64,000 bases of DNA from Thiemannella venezuelensis. Its GTDB lineage: Bacteria; Actinomycetota; Actinomycetes; Streptosporangiales; Streptosporangiaceae. Location: positions 186,001 to 250,000 of the forward strand of contig NZ_JACHJJ010000010.1 of assembly GCF_014203605.1 (NCBI RefSeq), written 5' to 3'. The notes under the pieces were generated by a model. That model made no database searches. It was not told where the DNA came from and was given only the letters and a program-made list of their open reading frames with translations. The position numbers and the translations under genes were made by a program. Below are positions 24,951 to 31,748 of the stretch, piece after piece. The first letter of the stretch is position 1. Every line of letters begins with the position of its first letter.

Positions 24951-26489
24951 GTGACATCACCCCGGCGCGGCGCCGCCGTGCCCCGGCAGGACCCGCGGCT
25001 GGTCCGCACCGACGACGACTGGCTCCACCTGCCCAACCGGTGGGGCATTCCCGTGGACGTCTGCGCCGGCGCAGACGTTCCGATCGAATCCGGCGCGGTC
25101 GACGAGATCCTCACCGTCCTCGAGACCGCCGACACCCTGGAGCGGCTGGGCTCGGCGGCCGGGTGCGGGGACGCGGCGATCAGCCGGGTCGTGCTCACCC
25201 CCGACTTCCACAAAGGCGCCGGCATCCCGATCGGCACCGTTCTGCAGACGCGTGGGGCACTGGTCCCCCAGGCGGTCGGCAACGACGTCAACTGCGGCAT
25301 GCGGCTGGAGGCGACGTCGCTGACCGCCGACGAGGTACGCCCCCGGCTGGACGCACTGGAACCCCGCCTGCGCCATCTGTTCTTCGAGGGCGGCAGGCGC
25401 ATCGCGCTGTCCGGCCGGCAGCGGGAGGCGCTGCTGCGCGACGGGCTGCCGGGGCTGCTGGACACCGGCGTCCCGCAGGCGTCCGCGGAGGGCGTGTGGT
25501 CGCAGGCGCGGCCCGGCGACGGCCGGCCCGGGCGGATCCACGGCCCGCGCCACCCGGTCACGACGGCCGGAGCCTTCCGGGACTGGATCGACAGCGCGGG
25601 CGGCACCAGCTACGACAGCATCATCGGCAGCGTCGGAGGCGGGAACCACTTCGCCGAACTGCAGTACGTCTCCGCGGTGCACGACCGGCGGGCCGCCTAC
25701 GCCTGGGGGCTCACCCCGGGCCGGGTGGTGCTGATGGTGCACAGCGGCTCCCTGGCGCTGGGACACCAGGCGGGCGCGACCGGCAGGGACCAGGCCAGGG
25801 CCGCGTGGCCACGCGGCGTCCCCCTGCCCGGCAACGGCATCGTCCCCCTGGCGCTGGACGAGCGGTCCGAGCCGGCGTGCCGCCGCTATCTCGACGCGCT
25901 CGGCGGCGCGGCGAACTTCGCGGTGGGCAACCGGTTCTTCCTCGCCCTGATGCTCCGCGCGGCCCTCGCGGCCGAGTGCGGGGAGTTCGCCGCCGACCTC
26001 GTCTACGACGCCCCGCACAACCTGCTCTGGCGGGAGCCGGACGGGCAGGTGGTCCACCGCAAGGGCGCGACGCCCGCGGGCGGGTACGCCGAGGTCGCCG
26101 GCGGGCCGTACGAGATGTGGGGCGAGCCCGTCATCGTCCCCGGCTCGATGGGGGCGGCCAGCTACGTGCTGCGCGGCTGCGGCGATCCCCGTACGCTGGC
26201 CAGCGCCTGCCACGGCGCCGGGCGCCGGGTACGGCGGGGCGCGGCGGCCCGCGCGAGCGACGCGGAGCTGGACGCCTTCCTGCGGGAGTTCCGGGTGGTC
26301 ACCCCGCTCGACCACCGGGATCCGGCCGTCGCCCGCAGGTCCGACGTGATGGCCGCCTGGCGCCGCGACCTCAAGCAGGAGGCGCCGTGGGTCTACAAGG
26401 ACATCGGCCCCGTGGTCTCCAGCCTCCGCCGGGCGGGGGTCGCCGAGCCCGTCGCCGAACTGCGCCCGCTGCTGACGGTCAAAGGCTGA
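24951..26489 (+). CDS. rtcB: RNA-splicing ligase RtcB
   Basis: A 512-residue GTP- and Mn-dependent RNA ligase joining 2',3'-cyclic-phosphate or 3'-phosphate ends to 5'-OH ends. Active-site blocks are in place: DFHKGAGIPIGT, GNDVNCGMR with the metal-binding Cys near residue 115, SVGGGNHFAEL, VHSGSLALGH, KGATPAGG, VPGSMGAASYVL and CHGAGR with the guanylated His near residue 421. All expected metal and GMP ligands that I can recognise are intact. The start GTG at 24951 has AGAGG upstream. No archease, RtcA or RNA-repair partner is adjacent; neighbours are polysaccharide genes on the opposite strand. Confidence 0.95.
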   Translation: MTSPRRGAAVPRQDPRLVRTDDDWLHLPNRWGIPVDVCAGADVPIESGAVDEILTVLETADTLERLGSAAGCGDAAISRVVLTPDFHKGAGIPIGTVLQTRGALVPQAVGNDVNCGMRLEATSLTADEVRPRLDALEPRLRHLFFEGGRRIALSGRQREALLRDGLPGLLDTGVPQASAEGVWSQARPGDGRPGRIHGPRHPVTTAGAFRDWIDSAGGTSYDSIIGSVGGGNHFAELQYVSAVHDRRAAYAWGLTPGRVVLMVHSGSLALGHQAGATGRDQARAAWPRGVPLPGNGIVPLALDERSEPACRRYLDALGGAANFAVGNRFFLALMLRAALAAECGEFAADLVYDAPHNLLWREPDGQVVHRKGATPAGGYAEVAGGPYEMWGEPVIVPGSMGAASYVLRGCGDPRTLASACHGAGRRVRRGAAARASDAELDAFLREFRVVTPLDHRDPAVARRSDVMAAWRRDLKQEAPWVYKDIGPVVSSLRRAGVAEPVAELRPLLTVKG

Positions 26490-26490
26490 A

Positions 26491-26536
26491 CGGGCCGGGA
26501 GCGGAGCCGGGCAGGACCGGGACCGCTCCCGGCCCG
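26491..26536 (+). terminator. rtcB terminator hairpin
   Basis: A perfect 14-bp stem (26491-26504 with 26523-26536) overlaps the end of rtcB's 3' region by two bases after the stop; the 18-base loop is itself GC-rich. Confidence 0.6.
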
Positions 26537-26579
26537 GCCGGGAAACCCTTGCCGGGAAACCCCTGCCCGGGAAGCCGGA

Positions 26580-26608
26580 CCGGTGGGGGCGAGGACCGCC
26601 CCCACCGG
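26580..26608. terminator. Second hairpin between rtcB and the NeuA-NeuB fusion gene
   Basis: A perfect 12-bp stem (26580-26591 with 26597-26608) and 5-base loop lie 12 bases beyond the stop of the leftward fusion gene, and probably terminate it. Confidence 0.75.
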
Positions 26609-26620
26609 CCTCCCCGGGGG

Positions 26621-28684
26621 TCAGACCGTGACGCGGCGCAGGCGGGACTTGGGGGCCTCCTCGCCGGGGAAGACCCGCTTGACGCCGTCGCCGAGCGCGG
26701 TCTCGATGATGCGGATGTCGCGGACCAGGTGCTCCAGCCCCGACGGCTCCAGCGAGGCGGCGTGGTCGGAGCCCCACATGGTGCGGTCCAGGGTGATGTG
26801 CCGCTCCACGGTCACCGCGCCGAGCGTGACGGCGGCCAGGGAGATCTGCAGGCCGCGCTCGTGGCCGGAGTAGCCGACCGGCACGCCGTACCGCTCCTGG
26901 AGGGTGACGATCGCCCGGAGGTTGGCCTCCTCCGGAGGGAGCGGGTAGGTGGAGGTGGCGTGCATCAGCACCAGCTTGGAGGTGCCGAGGATCTCCACCG
27001 CCCGGTCGATCTCCTCCAGGGTGGACATGCCGGTGGACAGGATGATCGGCTTGCCGGTCGCGGCGAGCGCGCGCAGCAGCTCCAGGTCGGTCACGCTCGC
27101 CGAGGCGACCTTGTGCGTGACGACGTCCATGGCCTCCAGGAACTCCACCGACGGCACGTCCCACGGGGAGGCGAACCAGTGCATCCCGCGCTCGGCGGCG
27201 TACTTGGCGATCTGGGTGTACTCGTCCACGCCGAACTCGGTGCGGATCTTGTACTCCATGTAGGTCATCTCGCCCCACGGCGTCTGCCGGATCTGGTCGC
27301 GCTGCTCCAGCGGGACGCAGATCTCCGGCGTGCGCTTCTGGAACTTGACCGCCTGGCAGCCGGCCTCGGCGGCCACGTCGATCAGCCGTCGCGCGATGTC
27401 CAGGTCGCCGTTGTGGTTGATGCCGATCTCGGCGATCACGTAGACCGGCTCACCCGCGCCGACCAGCGCGTCGCCGATCCGGACGGGAGGGGCGACCGGG
27501 GCGAGCCGCAGCTCGGCGCGGGGCGCGGGGGTCTCCGGGATCGCGGCGGGCTGCTCCGGCCGGGCCGCCAGGACGCGGTCGCACAGCTCCCGTACGGCTC
27601 CCGCCCCTCCCGGCCGGGAGAGCACGACCCGGGCGGCGGCGCGGACCCTGGGGTGGGCGTCGGGGACGGCGACCGGCCAGCCGACGTCGTTCATCGGGCC
27701 GAGGTCGTTGACGTCGTTGCCGACGTAGGCGACCCGCGCCGGGTCGAGGTTCTCGATGGCCAGCCAGTCGCGCAGCACCGTCCGCTTGTCGGTCAGGCCC
27801 TGCAGGACCGGGACGCCGAGCTTGCGGGCGCGGGCCGCGACCACCGGGTTGTGCTCGGTGGACATGATCATGATCTTGACGCCGGACCGGCGCAGCAGCG
27901 AGACGCCCATGCCGTCGGACCGGCTGACCGCGACCATCTCGCGGCCGTCCTGGTCGACGTAGGCGCGGTCGTCGGTGTGCACCCCGTCGAAGTCGGTGAT
28001 CACCGCGTCCACGTCGATCGGCTCGGGCAGGTCGACGAACGGCGCCAGCGCCCGGACGATCTCCAGGTCCTCCGGGGTGTCCACCTCGACGGCGTGCCGC
28101 GACGGCACCGGCTGCACGGCGACCGCGCCGAAGAAGCGGTGGCCGTGCTCGCGCAGGCCCTCCGCGCGCATCGCGTAGAACGCGCCGGTCTCGCGGTAGT
28201 GCGGCTCCCGGTCCTGGCGGCGAGGCCGGAAGGACGGGTCGTGGTTGACGCCCGTACCCGCGGCGTCCCACAGGAACTCGTGCGTCTCCATCCCGGAGAA
28301 GACCACGTCGGCGCCGCCGTCGAGGACCTTCACGATCGCCGCGTCCAGGTCGGCCGGGTCGATGAAGGCGCTGGTGCACTGGACGAGCAGGACCACGTCG
28401 GGGGCGTCGGACAGGTGGTCGAGCACGTGCAGCACGGCCGACTCGCTGGAGGCCGTCGCGCCGCTCAGCTCTCCGGGCCGGTCGATGACGGCGGCCCCGG
28501 CGGTGCGGGCGGTCTCGGCGATCTCCGGGTGGTCGGTGCTGACCACGACCTCGTCGATCAGCTCGGCGCGGAGGCAGGCCTTCACCGCGCGGGCGACGAG
28601 GGGAGTTCCGCCCACGGGGGCCAGGTTCTTCAGCGGGACGCCCGCCGAGCCTCCACGGGCGGGGATGACGGCCAGGACTCGCAA
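26621..28684 (-). CDS. Trifunctional nonulosonate enzyme: NeuA-HAD-NeuB fusion
   Basis: A 687-residue protein with three domains. Residues 1-220 are an acylneuraminate cytidylyltransferase (VIPARGGSAGVPLKN, LLVQCTSAFID, EVDTPEDLEIV). Residues about 222-370 are a KdsC-type HAD phosphatase (DFDGVHTDDRAYVD, MIMSTEHNPVV, YVGNDVNDLGPM). After a Pro/Ala linker, about 400-687 form a NeuB-type TIM barrel condensing PEP with a sugar (IAEIGINHNGD, AVKFQKRTPE, FASPWDVPSVEFLE, ILSTGMSTLEEI, VGYSGHERG). The protein ends just after the barrel, so the usual C-terminal SAF domain is absent. One chain could make, dephosphorylate and CMP-activate a nonulosonic acid such as Kdn. The start is TTG at 28684 after GAGGAG. 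Confidence 0.9.
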   Translation of the reverse strand: MRVLAVIPARGGSAGVPLKNLAPVGGTPLVARAVKACLRAELIDEVVVSTDHPEIAETARTAGAAVIDRPGELSGATASSESAVLHVLDHLSDAPDVVLLVQCTSAFIDPADLDAAIVKVLDGGADVVFSGMETHEFLWDAAGTGVNHDPSFRPRRQDREPHYRETGAFYAMRAEGLREHGHRFFGAVAVQPVPSRHAVEVDTPEDLEIVRALAPFVDLPEPIDVDAVITDFDGVHTDDRAYVDQDGREMVAVSRSDGMGVSLLRRSGVKIMIMSTEHNPVVAARARKLGVPVLQGLTDKRTVLRDWLAIENLDPARVAYVGNDVNDLGPMNDVGWPVAVPDAHPRVRAAARVVLSRPGGAGAVRELCDRVLAARPEQPAAIPETPAPRAELRLAPVAPPVRIGDALVGAGEPVYVIAEIGINHNGDLDIARRLIDVAAEAGCQAVKFQKRTPEICVPLEQRDQIRQTPWGEMTYMEYKIRTEFGVDEYTQIAKYAAERGMHWFASPWDVPSVEFLEAMDVVTHKVASASVTDLELLRALAATGKPIILSTGMSTLEEIDRAVEILGTSKLVLMHATSTYPLPPEEANLRAIVTLQERYGVPVGYSGHERGLQISLAAVTLGAVTVERHITLDRTMWGSDHAASLEPSGLEHLVRDIRIIETALGDGVKRVFPGEEAPKSRLRRVTV

Positions 28685-28838
28685 GGTGACTCCTCTTACC
28701 TACGGCAGCACCCCTGAGCTGGGGTGTTAAGCACGCTAGCCACGGGGGTGACCGGTAAGGGGTGCCTGAGCTGAACGCCCAGAGTCGCCCGGCTTAACTT
28801 TCCGGAAGGCCGGCGGGCCCGGACGGGAGGGCCCGCGG

Positions 28839-28905
28839 GGAGCCTGATGCGGGAGCCTGATGCGGGAGTCGGCATGCGGGCAGGAATGCGGGCCGGCATG
28901 CGGGG
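28839..28905. repeat. Cluster of degenerate 12-14 bp tandem repeats
   Basis: Five to six copies of a GGGnnnGGCATGC / GGGAGCCTGATGC-like unit run head to tail (for example GGGAGCCTGATGC twice, then GGGAGTCGGCATGC, GGGCAGGAATGC, GGGCCGGCATGC). Non-coding as far as I can see. Confidence 0.6.
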
Positions 28906-28919
28906 GCCGGCACGCGAGA

Positions 28920-28948
28920 CGCCGCGGACGGGTGATCCGTCCGCGGCG
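28920..28948 (-). terminator. csbD terminator hairpin
   Basis: A perfect 12-bp stem (28920-28931 with 28937-28948) and 5-base loop begin 22 bases after the csbD-like stop. Confidence 0.75.
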
Positions 28949-28970
28949 CCGGCGATCCGGAGCGCTCCGG

Positions 28971-29156
28971 CTACGGGGTGAAGGTGTCCCGCGCGTTCTC
29001 GCCCGACTCCCTGGCCCGGTCCTTGACCTTCTTCGCGGCCTGCTTGGCCTTGCCCTTGGCCTGGTCGGCCTGGCCGCGGCCGGTCATTTCCTCGTTGCCG
29101 GTCACCTTGCCGGTGGCTTCCTTGGCCTTGCCCCGGATCTGATCGAAGTTCGTCAT
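28971..29156 (-). CDS. CsbD-family general stress protein
   Basis: A 61-residue hydrophilic protein matching the CsbD family: it begins TNFDQIRGKAKEATGKVTGN, continues through a GRGQADQAKGKAKQAAKKVKD amphipathic stretch, and is rich in Lys, Ala, Gly and Glu with almost no hydrophobic core. Family members are induced in stationary phase or under stress; the molecular function is unknown. It stands alone with its own terminator. The ATG has GGGGAAGG a few bases upstream. The 70 bases before it are AT-rich, suggesting a strong or specialised promoter that I could not assign to a sigma factor. Confidence 0.88.
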   Translation of the reverse strand: MTNFDQIRGKAKEATGKVTGNEEMTGRGQADQAKGKAKQAAKKVKDRARESGENARDTFTP

Positions 29157-29227
29157 GGTTCCTTCCCCGTTGGAATGACAGGTTGTCGAGCAGTGTCATA
29201 ACCGGAAATTAGGTCGATAATCGCGAT

Positions 29228-30319
29228 CTAGGTATCTTTAGAGGACACAACACTTCTCCCTGGCATGCGGTTGGGGTCACCCGCGGGGCCCGCCGCCCCC
29301 TCCCCGCCGGAAGAGGCCCACAGGGCCCGGGTCGAGCCGCGCACCACGAGCTCGGGCTCGAAGAGGTACTCGGCGGCCTTGGCCGGGCGGCCCTTGATCT
29401 CGTCGAGCAGCGCGCGGACGGCCGCCACGCCCATGGCCTGGACCGGCTGGCGGACCGTGGAGAGCGGCGGGTCGGTGAACGGCATCAGCGGCGAGTCGTC
29501 GGCCCCCACGACCGAGACGTCCTCCGGCACCCGCAGGCCGTACCGCCGCACCGCGCGCACCGCGCCCAGCGCCATCAGGTCGCTCCCGCACACCAGCCCG
29601 GTCGCGCCCCGCTCCACCAGCAGGGACGCGGCCATCTGCCCGCCCTCGACGTCGAAGGGGGCCAGCTCCACCAGTTCCTCCCCGTCCCCGCAGCCCAGCT
29701 CCCGCAGCGCGCCGCGGAACCCGGCCAGGCGGCGCCGGGAGGTCGAGTAGCGCAGCGGGCCGCCGACGAACCCGATGCGCCGGTGGCCCAGCCCGATCAG
29801 GTGCAGCGCCGCCGTACGGCCCGCCGCGACGTCGTCGCAGGAGACGCAGGTGACGCCGAGGCCCGGCACGTCGCCGTTGACGAACACGATGGGCAGCCGC
29901 TGCCGGCGCAGGTCCTCGTAGCGGGAGACGTCGATCGTGGTGTCGGCGTGCAGGCCGGAGACGAACACGATCCCGGAGACGGCGCGGTCCAGCAGCATCC
30001 CGACGTACTCGTCCTCGCCCGCGCCCTCCGGGGTCTGCGTGCACAGCACGGCCGTGTAGCCGTGCCGGGCCAGGGCCGTCTCGATCACCTGGGCGAAGAA
30101 GGGGAAGACCGGGTTCTGCAGCTCGGCGGTGATCAGCCCGACCAGTCCGGAGCTGCGCGGCCTCAGCCCGCTGGGCGGCTCGTAGCCGAGCACGCCCATC
30201 GCGGTGAGCACGGCGCTCCTGGCCCTCGGGCTCACCCCCGGGCGCTCGTTGAGCACCCGGGAGACCGTCGCCTTGCTGAGCCCGGCCTGCCGGGCGATCT
30301 CGTCGAGTCGTGCCGCCAT
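29228..30319 (-). CDS. LacI-family maltodextrin repressor (MalR-like)
   Basis: A 363-residue LacI/GalR regulator. Helix-turn-helix: LDEIARQAGLSKATVSRVL with the recognition helix TVSRVLN, then a GVLGYEP hinge. The ligand domain includes LVGLITAELQNPVFPFFA, FVNGDVPGLGVTCVSCDD, HRRIGFVGGP and the C-terminal TVRQPVQAMG. A polar Gly/Ser-rich tail of about 25 residues follows the usual end. It is divergent from malEFG and the GH13 gene, the standard place for MalR/AglR, and a palindromic operator lies between. Maltose or a derived oligosaccharide is the presumed inducer. I chose ATG 30319; the longer open frame upstream is not coding. Confidence 0.9.
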   Translation of the reverse strand: MAARLDEIARQAGLSKATVSRVLNERPGVSPRARSAVLTAMGVLGYEPPSGLRPRSSGLVGLITAELQNPVFPFFAQVIETALARHGYTAVLCTQTPEGAGEDEYVGMLLDRAVSGIVFVSGLHADTTIDVSRYEDLRRQRLPIVFVNGDVPGLGVTCVSCDDVAAGRTAALHLIGLGHRRIGFVGGPLRYSTSRRRLAGFRGALRELGCGDGEELVELAPFDVEGGQMAASLLVERGATGLVCGSDLMALGAVRAVRRYGLRVPEDVSVVGADDSPLMPFTDPPLSTVRQPVQAMGVAAVRALLDEIKGRPAKAAEYLFEPELVVRGSTRALWASSGGEGAAGPAGDPNRMPGRSVVSSKDT

Positions 30320-30370
30320 GGGGGCCGATTGTGGATCAGCCCGCTGGAACGGCGCAAGAGATCCTGAAAT

Positions 30371-30390
30371 TTTGCAGCAATTTCCTGCAA
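30371..30390. promoter_or_regulatory. MalR-type operator in the malR-malE intergenic region
   Basis: TTGCAG (30372-30377) and CTGCAA (30385-30390) form a 6-bp inverted repeat with a 7-base spacer. CTTGCAG-like repeats are known from MalR/Reg1-controlled amylase promoters of Streptomyces. A 16-of-20 match recurs upstream of the second malE at 62441-62460. Confidence 0.75.
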
Positions 30391-30479
30391 GGCATTCCAG
30401 GGCGGGTGAACCCCCTGTTAACTTCGGCGCACATCGCGGTGCGCCCCCCTGAAAACACCCTCCCACCTGGAGTCCGACC

Positions 30480-31748
30480 GTGCGCAGACCCACCCCCGCC
30501 CTCACCGGGACCCTCGCCCTCTGCCTCGTCCTCACCGCCTGCGGCGGGGGAGGCCCGGCCTCGCCGCAGGCCTCCGCGGCCCCGGCCGCCGCGGACGGCA
30601 CCACCCTGCTCATCTGGGCCGACCAGAAGCGCTCGGACACCCTCAAGCCCTTCGCCGAGGCGTTCGCCGAGGAGAACGGGATCAAGGCCGAGATCGTCGT
30701 CGTGGCCCAGAACCAGCAGCAGACCTTCACCACCGCCTCCCAGGCAGGCGAGGGCCCCGACGTGCTCGTCGGCGCCCACGACTGGATCGGCAACCTCGTC
30801 CAGAACGGGCTCATCGACCCCGTCCCGATGACCGAGGAGCAACTCGCGGGCTACGCGGACGTGGCCCGCAGGGCCGTCACCTACGACGGCCAGGTGTACG
30901 GCGTGCCGTACGCGGTGGAGAACCTCGCCCTGTTCCGCAACACCGAGCTGGCCCCGGACGCGCCCGCCACCTTCGACGAACTGGTCGACACCGGCAAGAA
31001 GCTCAAGAAGGCCGGGAAGGTCGAGGAGATCGTCGGCTACCCGGTCAGCCAGCAGAACGGCCAGTCCGGCGACACCTACCACCTCTACCCGCTCTACACC
31101 TCCGGCGGGGCGCACCTGTTCGGCACCACCCCGCAGGGCGACCCCGACCCGGCCGACCTGGGCGTCGGCACCAAGGAGTCGGTCGCCGCGTTCGAGCGCA
31201 TCGCCGCGCTCGGCGAGAAGGGCGAGGGGGCGCTCAAGCGCTCCTTCACCTCCGACAACGCCGCGGCGGCCTTCAACGAGGGCAAGACCGCGTTCATGGT
31301 CGCCGGGCCCTGGCGGCTGGCCGACGTCCGCAAGGCGGGCGTGAAGTACGACGTCACGCCGGTGCCCGGCTTCAAGGACGCCGGCCCCGCCCGGCCGTTC
31401 GTGGGCGTGCAGTCCTTCTTCGTGGCGAGCAAGGGCAGGAACAAGGCGCTCGCCCAGGAGTTCGTCACCGGCAGCCTGGCCTCGGCCGAGGTCGCGCAGG
31501 CGCTGTTCGACGCCGAGCCCCGCATGCCCGCGCTGAAGAAGGCGCTGGAGTACGCCGCCGCCAAGGACCCCGACGTCGCCAAGTTCCAGGCCGCCGCCGA
31601 GAACGGCACGCCGCTGCCCGCGATCCCGCAGATGGTCGCCATCTGGGTGCCGTTCAACACCCTCATCCACGCCGCGGTGAAGGGCGAGCCGGTGCCCGCC
31701 GCGGTCGACGCCGCCGCCAAGGCCATCGCCGAGCAGCTCGAGCAGTGA
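30480..31748 (+). CDS. malE: Maltodextrin-binding lipoprotein (MalE-like), first copy
   Basis: A 422-residue family 1 solute-binding protein. Lipoprotein signal: RRPTPALTGTLALCLVLTAC with the lipidated Cys at residue 21, then an Ala/Pro-rich linker. The mature part resembles E. coli MalE: TTLLIWADQKRSDTLKPF, GPDVLVGAHDWIGNLVQNGLI, YGVPYAVENLALFRN, FMVAGPWRLADV. GTG start with GGAG upstream. It would bind maltose or maltodextrins at the outer face and deliver them to MalF-MalG. Its stop overlaps the malF GTG by 4 bases. Confidence 0.92.
   Translation: MRRPTPALTGTLALCLVLTACGGGGPASPQASAAPAAADGTTLLIWADQKRSDTLKPFAEAFAEENGIKAEIVVVAQNQQQTFTTASQAGEGPDVLVGAHDWIGNLVQNGLIDPVPMTEEQLAGYADVARRAVTYDGQVYGVPYAVENLALFRNTELAPDAPATFDELVDTGKKLKKAGKVEEIVGYPVSQQNGQSGDTYHLYPLYTSGGAHLFGTTPQGDPDPADLGVGTKESVAAFERIAALGEKGEGALKRSFTSDNAAAAFNEGKTAFMVAGPWRLADVRKAGVKYDVTPVPGFKDAGPARPFVGVQSFFVASKGRNKALAQEFVTGSLASAEVAQALFDAEPRMPALKKALEYAAAKDPDVAKFQAAAENGTPLPAIPQMVAIWVPFNTLIHAAVKGEPVPAAVDAAAKAIAEQLEQ

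Larger units (their letters stand above)
28685..28970. other. Intergenic leader and repeats between fusion and csbD genes
   Basis: Just upstream of the fusion gene a small hairpin (28709-28714 with 28721-28726, loop TGAGCT) lies in the presumed leader about 25 bases before the start. On the minus strand TAGCGT at about 28738-28733 could be its -10 box, with no clear -35. Further upstream lie a degenerate repeat cluster and the csbD terminator, listed separately. Confidence 0.4.

Noticed and set aside
20466-28717. Long plus-strand open frames across the peptidase, glycosyltransferase and fusion-gene region (for example 20466-24191 and 24848-28717)
   Set aside because: They run through real genes on either strand in a frame with very Arg/Pro/Gly-rich translation and no motif; GC-driven absence of stops.
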